Assembly (NCBI GenBank): GCA_900074885.1
Contig: FJUW01000068.1
Coordinates: 1-64,000, forward strand
Direction: 5' to 3'
Origin: Rhynchosporium graminicola
Taxonomy: Eukaryota; Ascomycota; Leotiomycetes; Helotiales; Ploettnerulaceae
DNA length: 64,000 bases
In this document: positions 48,171 through 60,200 of the stretch, piece after piece
How positions within the stretch are numbered: the stretch's first letter is position 1
Layout: each line of letters opens with the position of its first letter
Program-made: the position numbers and the translations under genes
The notes under the pieces: model-generated
What the model saw: only the letters and a program-made list of their open reading frames with translations
What the model was told of the DNA's origin: nothing
The model's database searches: none

Positions 48171-48394
48171 GAGTAATTATAAAGAGAAAGAGATATATAA
48201 GAAGATATAAGATTATAATAGAGTTTCCTCGAATTAATCAAAAGTTAATCAAGTAGCTAATCGATTAAGTCTAGGTCTTAATCTAATTAAAGGTCAAAAT
48301 CAGTCAATCTAATATAATCTAAATTTAATCGAATCAATCGATTTAACCGATTAATAACTGATTAAGTTTATTATTTTTTCGTATACTAATACTT
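48171..48394. repeat. hAT 3' region rich in AATCGATT-like submotifs
   Basis: From about 48230 to 48360 TTAATC, GATTAA and AATCGATT recur many times in both orientations, as in the subterminal repeats of hAT elements. No coding potential. Confidence 0.5.
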
Positions 48395-49336
48395 ACTAAG
48401 GATATCACTCTATATATTACTAGATATCTTTAATACGTAAAATATAGCCTAGCTTAGAAGTCAGCGCCTCTATCCTAGATAATCGTCTCTATACTAATAG
48501 AACTACTTAGAGCAAATTTCTATAGACCTTTTATATAACTGCCTAAGAGTTATAAATACCTTCTTATTATTATGAACTACTTCTCCTGGCTAATATAGGC
48601 CTTTTCTTTTATAGCAGCTAACTCGGAATATATTAAGATATCTCTGGATATACTCTTTAAGATAGATAGTATACTTATTAGCTTTTATATTAACTCTAGA
48701 AGTTACTTTAGAGAAGAAATCAGAAACTATATTAAGAAAGGTATTTTATAGCTTAACTTGCCCTTAGCTTCTAAGAAGTCTATAAGTATAGTAGAGAAGG
48801 CTATCGATTTAGTCTAGTAAGCTATAACAAAATCTAGACCCGATTATACGATTAAGCTCTAAAAGGTAGTATTCAAGATGAATTTAAGAGAGATTAAGTT
48901 CCTTAAGTACTTACCTTTCTATGTATACTATAGGTACTAGCCTAAGTTAGAAGTAGATCTTACCTTTCTAGTATATTATATCAGAATAATTTGTTAAGAG
49001 CTAAACTTATAAGGATCCCCGGATATACTTTAGGGAGCTAATAGTAAGGAGAATAAATAGTAGAGAGATAAGGTATTAGAGTATATTAGAGTATAAGCTA
49101 CTAAATTAGAATAAGTAGATTTAGCTTTATACTTAGAAAGAATAAGAAGAAAAGAATTATATAATCTAAGAGTATCTAGAAGATAATATCCAGGAGTTAG
49201 CTCTATAGTTATACTCCACGATTATACTATAGCTAACTAAAAGTTACGTCCGAGCTAGAGAGGTCCTTTTATAGTCTTTAGTATAAGTAGAGAATATAGA
49301 AAATCTTATATCTTATAATAAATCGATAAGATACTA
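48395..49336 (+). pseudogene. Element H: gypsy integrase fragment, left part
   Basis: Plus-strand frame starting in the integrase zinc-binding region (YLQYVKYS-like around 48430), through the core with SYKYLLIIMNYFSW (about 48545-48590) and LNLPLASKKSI (about 48760), to the C-terminal SQRGPFIVFS-like region (about 49260). No gag, RT or LTR of this copy is seen on the left, so the fragment is truncated next to the hAT. It is interrupted by element G at the TACTA target site and continues at 62703. Confidence 0.72.
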
Positions 49337-49507
49337 TATAACGTACAGTCGAACGTAGTATTCGTTCGAGAGTACGAAAGTAAGTTAGTTAGATAAGTAG
49401 GAATACTATTACTAGATTAAGTCTAATAATCTTTATAAGTTACTAAGTATAAGTTAACATATTATATTTAATTTAAATACGAAGCTTCTATCTAATAAGT
49501 AGATATA
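49337..49507 (-). repeat. Element G left LTR, outer segment
   Basis: Starts TATAACGTACAGTCG; matches 62324-62494. Interrupted by element F after ATATA. Confidence 0.92.
49503..49507. repeat. Target-site duplication ATATA (left, element F)
   Basis: Repeated at 56259-56263. The right LTR of element G holds the site once, uninterrupted (AGTAGATATACTAGTC at about 62485-62500), so the empty site is present in the same window. Confidence 0.95.
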
Positions 49508-50004
49508 TGTCACGAACCGGCATAGTTCTTAATACCGAAAACCGTCCTGGCATCAAAATACTGATAGTACTACCTAGTGGTATGTACTAGACGAGTTTTA
49601 GTACCAGAAAAGAGTTAGTACTATTAGAGGAAAAGCACTAACACGGTTATAGTATACACTAGCGAGTAGTACTATATATCTACTTATATTGAAGTAATAA
49701 TAGTATTATAGCTATAGGTAATCCAGGATCACGTGACTTACTAGACTGCTAGACAGGTCGCAAGAGCCTATAAGCTCTGCAAGACGGTCTTGCATAGCTA
49801 ATATAAGGGAACGAAGGTTCTAAATAAGACTAGCACTTCTGCTATTAGATAGGAGCTTCGTGCTCAAATTCATATAGTAATTAATACCTACTTATAATAT
49901 CTTAATTCTAATTAAGAACCGAACTTCTTATTTACTTTACTTTATAGCTGATATTAACCGACGAACTTATATATAGCGTACTAGTTAGACCTAGGAAAGT
50001 TATA
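49508..50004 (+). repeat. Element F 5' LTR
   Basis: 497 bp. TGTCACGAACCGGCATAG (intact outer end) to AGGAAAGTTATA (mutated inner end). Confidence 0.95.
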
Positions 50005-50049
50005 CTTTAAGTACCTCACTTAGAGTATCGTTAGTAAGAACAAAATAGC

Positions 50050-51740
50050 TACTAAAGAAGGATCTATCGTAGGAGAAAGCTCCTAGACTAGTAGGCCAGA
50101 TAAGGTTAATAAGGTCGATAAGAGTGCACTACTTCGTATGAACCTACTCGATACCCATTATAGGAACTATAATAAATTAGGATAATTCATCCTCTAGTAC
50201 TAAATATATCTCGCTTTTAATAGACATAAGTTCGAAGCGGACTCCCTTAAAGTCCTATAGATCGCCTTATTCTTCCGTGATACTATAGCTTACTAGATTA
50301 AGCTAGCTTTAAGTAATTACTTAGTTAATCGATACTTATCTAGGGCTTATTCTACTGCTATAACTGAAAAAAGCCGAGTTATCTTTCGAACTCCCGCAAG
50401 CTTTACTAATACTATTAAAGGAGTCTTCGGAGACTCTAATAAGAAGGAATAAGACGAAAAGCACCTGCTCGGAATTCGATAATAAGGATCCGTCTATAAA
50501 TATACTGCCGAGTTCTACTAATATTCTATATAGTTAAACTAGATAGATAGTAGATTAAGAGCCTAATACTATTAAGGCCTTAAGGATTATATTAAGGATA
50601 AGCTCTCTAGGGCTAGTAAACTAGATAACTTAGAGGACTTAATCAGATTATCTATTACTATTAATAAACGAATCTAGGAATAAGCGAAGGAAAAAGAAGG
50701 ATACTTTATACTTATATATTTCAGGAAACTATAATTTCTATAATAATATAGTAAGTATTAGAGGAACTTCTAGTCTTACCTGAATAATAAATATAACTAC
50801 TATAATCTAATAGAAATAAATAGAGTAAAGAGAGGTTCTAAGGGCTAAGCGGAGGAAGATAAACGTCAAGAGAAGGGTCTCTGCTATACGTATAGTAAGC
50901 TAGGATACCTCGCACGTGATTATTCTTAGAAGAAGAAGTAAGAAGGGAAACCTTAGAATAAACTTAAGAGAGAATTCGGATTAGCTAAAAGAAAGTCAGA
51001 TTACTAAGAGGCTTCTAGCGCAGAATAGAGTTCGTAGGACTTTATAGCTTATAAATCTAGCGAAGAATTCGAAGAGAACTTAGTTAAGCTTCTAGATAAA
51101 GACTAAGAAAGCTAGAGTATTATAAATAAAAGAAACTATCTATATAATAATCTCCTATATAATAAGGAAAACTAGACTCTTCGAAATTATAATAATAGAA
51201 GAAGAATATAAGCTTATAATAGAACTAAGTCTGATTTTATAGAGTATTATTAAACCTATAATATATCTAACCCGAGTATAGACTATATTATAGCTTATCG
51301 CGATACTACTACTATTATATTCTAAGTTAATACCGGGGATATCGAGGAATAACTAGATCGTTATATAGCTAACCTCGAAGGAGAACCTAAACTAAAAGAA
51401 TTCGAATAATTAGATTAGTTCCTTCGAATTAAAGATACCTGGGCTATTATTAAGGAAATAGAAAGGGAACGCTATTAGTAAAGAAGATAATACCCGTCGG
51501 AACTAGCTACTTATCAGAAAATAATACTAGATCTGATCTAAAGGCAGGCTAATCTCTATTACTATATACCCTATACTCTAATTATCTACGAACCCGGCCT
51601 TAGGACTTAGTTAGACGAAACGATAGAAAGAATTATTAAAGAAGCACGTGATTACTCCCTAATAGAACTATTATACTTAGAGCTTACTATTACTAGAGAG
51701 TTCGATTAGTTAATCTTACTAGTTATAATAGATAATATTA
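50050..51740 (+). pseudogene. Element F gag with zinc knuckle
   Basis: Frame from about 50050 with a capsid-like region (LGQFILQYQIYLAFNRH-like near 50175-50225, Q codons partly TAG). A CCHC knuckle at about 50881-50925 reads CYTYSKLGYLARDY; the first Cys survives, and the second Cys, the His and the last Cys have become Tyr. A Lys-rich tail and an acidic stretch follow. Broken by TAG/TAA only, as far as could be followed. Confidence 0.8.
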
Positions 51741-54700
51741 AGGTAAAAGCACTTATCGATTTAGGAGCTATAAGACGCTTTATAAACCCGGCCTTTATTA
51801 AGAAATAGAATATTCCTACTACTATTAACCCGAAACTATACCGCCTTACCTTATTAGATAGAAAAGGCGCTAGATTAGATAGATAAGTCTATAGAAAGAT
51901 AAGAGGAATAAAGATAATTATTAATAGATATAAAGAAATACTCTATTTCGATATTATACTTACTAGATAATACGATATCGTATTAGGAATATTGTAGCTA
52001 TATAATTATAATCCTAGTAAAGACTAAGTAACTAAGAGAGTTATACTTAGTAACTATAGATATAAACGCAGTTAACTAGCTAATAGATAAGAGGCTAGCG
52101 CTACCTCCTTAATAATAACGCCGATAGACTCTAGCTAGTTAAGTCGAGTTCTTAGTTAAATAGAATCTAAGAATTATCTTAGTTAGAAGGATAATATTTA
52201 GGAATAGCTACTCGAACTATATAGGAAGTTCTCGAAACTATTCGAGGATCCGCAGGATATAAGAGCTCTACTTAAGTATAAACCCTAGGATTATAAAATA
52301 AATATTAAGAATAGATTTATACTTATCGCAGAGAAACTTTATTATTATAACTATAATACTATAAGGATACTTAAGGAGTATTAGAAGTTAGATATAAAGA
52401 AGAAATAGATTCGGAAGTCTAAATCACCTTATATTATTAATATACTAGTAGTTAAGAAGATAAGAGATCCTAAGGGAAGACTATATAAAGACTATCGGAT
52501 AATTAATAGTAGAACTATAAGAGATATATATCTTTTACTAAACACGTAGTACTTACCGGATAAGCTTACTAGAGGAAAGATATATACTAAATTAGACTAA
52601 TAGAACGTATTCAATTTAATCCGAATTAAGGAAAGATATAAATAGAAAACCGCTTTCGTATTACCTTCAGGGTTATAGGAATATATAGTAATACTATTCG
52701 GCTTAACTAATACCCTAGCTATATATTAAAAGCAGAATAATAATATTCTTAAGGACTTTATTAGGAAATTCGCTATATACTATCTAGATAATATCCTAGT
52801 ATCCTCGGAGACTATCGAGGTATACTAGGGCTATATTATCTAAGTTATAGAAGTATTATATAAAGTAGATTCTATACTAAAGATATCGAAATATAAATTC
52901 TTAGTTAAATAAGTTATTTTTCTAAAGTATATTATTCGCCCGAGAGAGATAAGTATTAACTTAGAGAAAATTAGAGCTATAAAAGAATAGGAATCGCTAA
53001 AGAATACTAAGGATATATAATTATAGTTAGGTTTCGCTAACTTTTACTAATAGTTTATTAGAAACTATTCTAAAATTATCAAACTACTTACGAACTTAAT
53101 AAGGAAAAGCGTTCCTTTTATTTAGACTAGCTAGTATAAGGAAGCTTTTTAGAGAATTAAGAAAGAATTTATTAAAGAACTAATCCTATATAATTTCGAT
53201 AAAGAGAAAGAAAGTATAATAGAAATAGATACCTCTGATACTTATATTAGTATAGTATACCTATAGCGAGATAACGAAAGATAACTATACCTAGTCGCTT
53301 ACTTTTTAGAAAAAATATCTCCGACCGAATAGAATTATAATATCTATAAGAAAGAACTTATAGTAATTATTAAAGCACTTAAATACTAGAAAATATACTT
53401 ATAAGAAGCTAAGTTCTTAGTTATTATCTATACTAATTATATAAATCTTCGAACCTTTATAACTACTAAAGTCTTAGATAATTATCACTTAGCTCGATAG
53501 TCAGAGGAACTCGCCTCTTTTAATCTAGTTATTAAGTATATATAAGGAAAAGATAATATACGAGCAGATACTCTAAGTAGATTACTAAGTTATAAGGATA
53601 ATAAGGTCTATAATAAGACTGCTTTACTTAGATTGCTAGATAATAGAGATATAGTTACTAGCGCTCGAGAAGCTACTATAATTAAGTAAGAAATTAAGAG
53701 ACCTTAGTATAATACCCTAAAGGAAGTATAAAAGAAAGACAGATTATCTCTAGATATAACTAAGGAACTTATTACTAGAAATATAATTAAGAATAGTATT
53801 ATACGAGTTAATAGGAAAATTTAGCTTCTACTAAGCCTAGTAAAAGTATATATTAAAGAATAATACGAGCTTCTCGCGTATAGATACGAAGGGATATAAA
53901 GAATATATCTAAGGATTTCAAGAAACTACTAGTCGGAAGGACTCCGCCGAGTAGTTAAAGAAATACTAGCTAATTATAATACTTATATTAGGAATAAGTC
54001 TTCCTGATATATACCTTATAAGCAGATAATTATAGTACTAATACTACTAACCTCTTAGAAATTAATATCATAGGACTTCATAGGGCTATTACCGCTATCG
54101 AAGGACTTAGTCATAGGAGTTAGCTATAATATAATACTTATTATTATAGGAAGACTTACTAAGTATATAATCTTAGTACTAGTCTTATCTACTCTTATAG
54201 CCGAATATCTAGTATAGGTATACCTAAAGGAGGTAGTCTCTAAGTATAGAGTACCCGAAGAAATAGTATCAGATCGAGATAAGTTATTTATATTAAAATT
54301 CTAGAATACTTCAATAAGTTTCCTAAGAATAAAAAGGAAATTATTAATAGCTTTCTACCCTTAGACTAATAGAGGAAATAAAAGGATAAACTAAGTAGTT
54401 AAAGTATACTTATATTACTATATTAACTATTAATAAAATAATTAGGTAGAACTACTACTACTTATAGAGTTTATATATAATAGCTCGACTACAGAAATAA
54501 TAAAAGTTATATTATTCTTCGCGAATTATAGTTATAAACTTATCGCTTATAGAGAACCTAACTTAATAGTTAAGGATAATAATATAGCTTATATCTAGGT
54601 ACGGAATATCTAGGACCTCTATAAGGAACTCGCAGAAGAACTCTAGTTTATAGTAGAAAAGAATATATATTATTATAATAAAAATCGTAATTAGAAGCTA

Positions 54701-55214
54701 ATATTATAAGAGGGGGATAGGGTTTACTTTCGACGAAAAAATATTAATATATAAAGACTAAGTAATAAGCTAGACTATAAGAAACTTAGACTATTTAAAA
54801 TCAAACGAGTTAAAGGACCTTAAAATTATAAACTCTAGCTACTAACTATAATAAAGAAACTATTCCTGATATTCTATATATCCTTATTAGAAAAAGTACT
54901 ACCGGGAGTACTAGTAGCCCCGAAGTTATATACTAAACTAATTAACTTACTTATAGAATATGATATAGAGGAAGTACTAGACTATTAGTATAAAAAAGGT
55001 ATTATTAGATACTTAGTGAAATAGAAGAACTACTTATATTCGGAAAATATATAAGAACTTAAGTTAAGCTTTTACTACTTAGTATTACTAGCTAATTTCT
55101 ATTAATAAAACCTAGATCTACTTAGAGCAGGTCCGCAGAGTCGAAAAGAAAGTCGACTATCGGGTCGAACGAGAGGTCGATAGGAACGTCAGAACTGGAG
55201 GGTTCCGCGCCCGC
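51741..55214 (+). pseudogene. Element F pol (PR-RT-RNase H-IN-chromodomain)
   Basis: Protease site ALIDLGAIRRFI (about 51750-51786; DSGA type with Ser changed to Leu). Reverse transcriptase from about 52290 with KDYRIINSRTI, and YYLDNILVSS at the catalytic site (52777-52806; DD changed to DN). RNase H with EIDTSDTYIS (about 53220-53255), integrase with IGLLPLSKDL (about 54080-54110) and YPQTNRGNKR (about 54355-54390), and a chromodomain around 54960-55070 (IEEVLDYQYKKGIIRYLVK). The C-terminus runs on to about 55214 and so overlaps the opposite-strand ORF tail to tail. Not functional. Confidence 0.85.
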
Positions 55215-55720
55215 TAGCTTAGTATCTTTAGGCGCTTTCTCCTTTTCCTATTTCTCTTTTTCTTCTTTTTCTAGAGCTTTAAGAGTATCGAGCTTAGCTA
55301 TCGAGTTTAGACTAGTAGTAATTATCTTTTACTACTTTTTATATAAGAGATATTTCTATTTCTTTAACTTTATAATTCGTATATAGAACTTAGCTATAGC
55401 TAAGTCTTCCTTATCCTCTAATTTTTCGATTTAGGAATCTAGACTTTCTTATTCGGAAGCTATAAGTATCTAGTTCCTTATATAAATATCGCAGGATTTA
55501 TTTAGTTAAGCGTAATAACTATATCTAGTTAGTTTAAGATCGCGAGGCGATATATACTCTTTATATTCCGCCTTTTCATATCTAGTATATAATATTATAA
55601 TTTTACTACTTAATTCTATTTATCTTCTAAGTATAATATAATCGACTTATTTAGTTAAGCGTTCAGGGGGTATAATAAAAGAAGAAGATAGCTATAAGTA
55701 GTTATTAATATTTCCTTAGG
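55122..55720 (-). pseudogene. Element F opposite-strand ORF, coiled-coil protein
   Basis: Antisense to pol, about 195 codons, in one minus-strand frame with TAG/TAA interruptions. N-terminal part around LRRQIELSSKIIILYTRYEK; then a long charged helix with IEKLEDKEDLAIAKF and, near 55270-55320, ALEKEEKEKQEKEK (Q a TAG). The acidic tail DLSFDPIVDFLFDSADLL is free of stops. The layout and the helix resemble the opposite-strand ORF of element G. Start not resolved; its promoter could lie in the 3' LTR. Function unknown. Confidence 0.55.
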
Positions 55721-55762
55721 TATACTTAAGCGTAGGGATACGCTAAGGCAGAAGGGGGATAG

Positions 55763-56258
55763 TATCACGAACCGGTATAGTTCTTAGCACTGAAAACAGT
55801 CCTAGTACTAAAATACTAATAGTACTACCTAGTAGTATATCTAGACGAGTTTTAGTACTAGAAAAGAGTTAGTACTATTAGAGGAAAAGTACTAATACGG
55901 TTATAGTATAAACTAGCGAGTAGTACTATATATCTACCTATATTAAAGTAATAATAGTATTATGGCTATAGGTAATCCAGGATCACGTGACTTACTAGAC
56001 TGCTAGACAGGTCGCGAGAGCTTGTAAGCTCTGCAAGATAGTCTTATATAGCTAATATAAGGGAACGAAGGTTCTATATAAGACTAGCACTTCTGCTATT
56101 AGATAGGAGCTTCGTGCTCAAATTCATATAGTAATTAATACCTACTTATAATATCTTAATTCCAATTAAGAATCGAACTTCTTATTTACTTTACTTTACA
56201 GCTAATACTAACCGACGAGCCTGTACATAGCGTACTAGTCAGACCCAGGAACGTTACA
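55763..56258 (+). repeat. Element F 3' LTR
   Basis: 496 bp. Inner end TATCACGAACCGGTATAG; outer end AGACCCAGGAACGTTACA is intact. Followed by ATATA. Confidence 0.95.
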
Positions 56259-56263
56259 ATATA

Positions 56264-56471
56264 CTAGTCTTATATAGAACTTTTATTCTATTAAATCAGT
56301 TAAATTATCTGAATTATTATAAAGTCTATAAGCTATAAGCTAATTCACTATATAACCTTCTATCACGTGACCTATAGCTTCTCTATATAGTATAATGCTT
56401 ACTCCAATCTAGGCTAGTCTATCTGCCGAGCCTTAGGGCTATATCACCTATTCCGGCTAAGAGTCGTAATA
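56264..56471 (-). repeat. Element G left LTR, inner segment
   Basis: Continues the LTR after element F; matches 62495-62702. It ends GAGTCGTAATA where the other copy has GGGTCGTAATA. Confidence 0.92.
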
Positions 56472-56583
56472 CTATCCCCTTTCTAGATTAATATATCTTA
56501 TACTTTCTAGTTTAAATATAAGATTAAGAAATATTATCCTCTTATAACTATTATCTTCTTTTTCTATTATATTACTCTCTTAC

Positions 56584-56591
56584 TATAAATA
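56584..56591 (+). promoter_or_regulatory. TATA box for the element G opposite-strand ORF
   Basis: TATAAATA, 87 bp before the ATG at 56671. Confidence 0.5.
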
Positions 56592-56670
56592 TACTAAAGA
56601 AAATCAATAGAACCTCTTTTCTTATATCCTTCGCTATAGCTTCGAAATACTATCTTATTCTTATTACGAT

Positions 56671-57240
56671 ATGGATCTTCGTAAAGTCTATATTATTTCC
56701 TCTAATTCCGATTATTATACTAAATATATCCGCGCTAAAGGAAATACGAAATATAATATATAAAATCCTATAAAGAGTAAATAGAATAAGATAAAGCAGA
56801 CTAAAGCGGAACTCGCTCTAGCGTATGATAAGGCTTAGTAGAACTAATAGAAGCTAATTGAGCGCTTATCTACTTAATAAGCTAAGATTTCTTGAATAAA
56901 AAATAAAAAGGAATTTTTTCGTATAAAAGTAGCTAAAATACTATATCGCGATCTCTGTTCGTTAGATAAATTAGAAGCTATTAAAGAGAAAGAGCGTATA
57001 GCGAAAGAGTAAGTAGAAGCTATATCCTTACTAAGTATTAATACTAGCTTTCTAGATCTTGCTCTCGCTAAGTAGTTAAATAGCTTCGATCCTTCTAATC
57101 TTATATAGATTACCTTAGGCTTTAGTAATAATCCTTTCTAAGTCGCTTAAGTTTTTAACTAGAACTAAGTAAATCCGGATAGTTCAAGTTTCGTATAAGT
57201 TCCTATAAGTTTTCCTTATTCCCGAACCCTTTCTATTTTA
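56671..57240 (+). pseudogene. Element G opposite-strand ORF, coiled-coil protein
   Basis: Antisense to gag-pol. ATG at 56671 starts MDLRKVYIISSNSDYYTKY; the frame continues to about 57240 with interruptions by TAG/TAA and one TGA. A Lys/Gln-rich helix is followed by LYRDLCSLDKLEAIKEKERI (about 56940-57000), which has the same spacing of SL-KL-(A/T)-KE as the charged helix of element F. About 190 codons. A TATA box lies 87 bp upstream. No known domain recognised. Confidence 0.6.
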
Positions 57241-57299
57241 CTAGATATTCCTACTAATTACTTATTATAGTTTAAGTATCTTGTAATTTCTTAATATTA

Positions 57300-60200
57300 T
57301 ATTCGTTTAGTTTATTCTCAAGTTAGAGTTCTTTATTTATTACTAAGGGTATATCTCCGTTAGTAGATTCTAGTAGTAATATATAGAATATAAGATATAA
57401 TTGAGATCCTTATAGTAGTTATAATCTGAATTTTATAAGCTCTATTTCTTCTCATATTTCGAATAGTCCGAGTTTCTTGAAATCCAGTTTTATACTTAGT
57501 TATTTTATTTTAATATATTATTATAATAACTATAATTTATCACTCCTCTTAAGCAGAAGTCTTATATTACGCTTCTAGTTACTATATTTCGTAGTTCTCG
57601 CGTTCGAGAAGTTAGATATTATTATAAGTCCTATATCTTATATACTAGGACTATAGATTCTTACGCGCTAATAGAGTCTTTTCTTAGTTATTTATACGCT
57701 TCGGGTTCGAAGCCGTAATTAGCGAAGAATAGGGATACCGAAGTAGTCTTATTCTTAGCGCTATTATATACGAACTAAGCAAAAGGAAGTATTTCTATCT
57801 AATTATTCTATTCTTTATTAATATAGCTATATGAGTATTATTCTATTAATTAGTCCAGCTATTCTATTTATCTTTCTATTTATAAGTAGAACGCGATTAA
57901 TATCTCATAATTAAGCCTAAGTTAATTCATAAGTAATATCTAAAACTTAGAAGTAAATAACTTATCTTAGTCCGAGATAATTTCCTTAAATAGCTTATAT
58001 TAACTTACTACTATTTTAAGGAATATATATACAAGATCCTTAGTATTTTTTCCTTCTTTATATAATATAAAGTATTTATATTTAGTAAGTTAGTTCGTTA
58101 TTACTTAGACAATATCGAATATTATACTAGTTATTAGTTCTTTTAATAGCAGTAGTTTAATAATAAAGTCAAATATAATCGACTCTTATACTCTAATAGA
58201 TATAGCTAGTAATTTGAGAAAACTATATAGTACGTATCTATTTAATTTACTATTTATATATATATTATATTCTCTGATAATATTCTCCATCTACTTCTTT
58301 ATACCCAAGAAGTAGTAGTCTCTAGCTATACGTTCGAATGTTCCAGATATTCCCTAATAACTATATATAAGTAACAAGTATTACTCTATTATAAAAGTTC
58401 ATCTTATTTTACTTAGAATATATACTAGTCCTTTGAATCTAAGTAAACTATCTTCGTTTATTATAAAGTTATCTATAGGGTTACTAACAACTTACTAAGC
58501 GTATTCGTCTATTATATATATAGCTTTAATTTATTTCGTAAGATACTCGTCTTCTAATACTTTAATTATTAATAAGAGTTTATAGTTATATTCTACTCTA
58601 TCCTTTCCCTCTTTAAGGATAGCTTAGGGCCTCTTCGTAAGTTTACCCGAGTAGTCTTAGTATCTACTAAGAGTATTAGCTCTAGCTTTTTCGCTACCTT
58701 TTCTATAAGTAATATTAAACTTCAAGGTTAAGAGCTCCTTTAACTATCTAACTTATCTTCTATTTAATATCTTTATTAATATAAATAATATTAGATTCGT
58801 ATAATTAATCTAAATCTAAATAATATATTCCGCTCCTTCTAGATAGTATTACTATTACTTATAAGTAGCTACTATTACTAGTAGTTCCTTATCGTATATA
58901 TCGTAATTAAGCTCTATAAGTGAAAATATCCGAAAGTAATATACGATTAGATATAAGTATTTACTATACTTTTAGCTGAAGTATACTTCTAATACGAAAT
59001 CCGAAGCGTTAATTTCTATAACTATTTCGAGGTTAGGATTATAAGTCGCTAAGATAAGTATATTAGTAAAATATTCCTTTAGTACCCGGAACGCCTCTTT
59101 TACTATAGTTATCTGAATAAATTCCTAGTTCTTCTTAGTAAAATGCGTAAGTACTTTAGCTATTATAAAGTAGTTTTAATAAATCTTCTATAGAAATTCG
59201 CGAATCCGTGGAAAGATTATACTTCTTTTATACTACTTAGTATTAGCTATATAAGTACTGCCTCGATCTTAATTAAGTCTATTCGGACTTCGTAATATCT
59301 AATAGTAAATCCTAAGAAGTAGATTTCTTCTTTGTATTTCTCTAGTTTAAGAAATAACTTAGTTTTCTTAAGTTTCTCGAGTACTTTATATATATATTAA
59401 ATATACTTAGCTTCTATCTTAAAGTAAATAAGTATATTATCTAAGTAGGCGGCTATAAAGATATCGAAGTATTTATATAAATAGTTATTAATTATCTGTT
59501 AGTAAGATATAAGTACGTTTAGAAGCTCGAATAATATAATTTAGTATTTAAATAAACTTAAGTATATTCTGAATACTATTTTTCATTTTTCGCTAGGTTT
59601 TATTCGTATAAAGTTATATATCCTTCTCATATCTAGTATTAAAAATATAATAGCTCCCTATAGTTAATTATATAGCTTATTAATTAGTAGTAATATATAC
59701 TAAGTCTTAATCGTAGTACTATTGATATTATAGTAATCGATATATAAGCGGAGTTTTCTATCTTTCTTTAGTATAAGAAGTATTAGACTTATAGCTAATA
59801 AAGTAGATAGTCGTATAAAACCTTTCTCTAAGTTCTTATCGATATATTCCTTTAGGGTTTTTAACTCTACTATAGATTACTAATAAATTAGTTCGAAGCT
59901 AAGTATTTTCCCTAGTTTTAAGGGTATCTTATAGTCTTATAATTAGTACTATAGAAAAGCTTTATTCTTAGGACTTTCCCGGAATAATTACTTATATTCC
60001 TTATATACTACTAGTATTCGCTTTAGTATAAAGACCTAAGCCAAGTCCTCGTTAGTCGAGAGAGTTATATATAACTCGTCTCGCTCTAAGTTATTATCTT
60101 CTTATTTAAGTATCTTATAATCGCTTCTATACTAATAACAGTTTATAGTAGTATTCTCCTTCTACTAATCGATAGTAGGATTATAGAGTTTTAACTATAA

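Larger units (their letters stand above)
38735..48390 (+). mobile_element. hAT-family DNA transposon, split by element E
   Basis: A transposase of hAT type reads left to right over two segments separated by gypsy element E (39465-46272). The left end abuts the LTR of element C and may be truncated. On the right, 48230-48370 has many AATCGATT/TTAATC submotifs, typical of subterminal transposase sites, but terminal inverted repeats were not identified with certainty. Confidence 0.78.
49508..56258 (+). mobile_element. Element F: Ty3/gypsy chromovirus inserted in the LTR of G
   Basis: LTRs of 497 and 496 bp with ATATA target duplication. Gag, protease, RT, RNase H, integrase and chromodomain read in plus orientation, followed by an opposite-strand ORF and a purine tract (GCAGAAGGGGGAT, 55747-55760). 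It is the youngest insertion in its nest and its frame is the most complete of the window, broken mainly by TAG/TAA. Confidence 0.95.
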
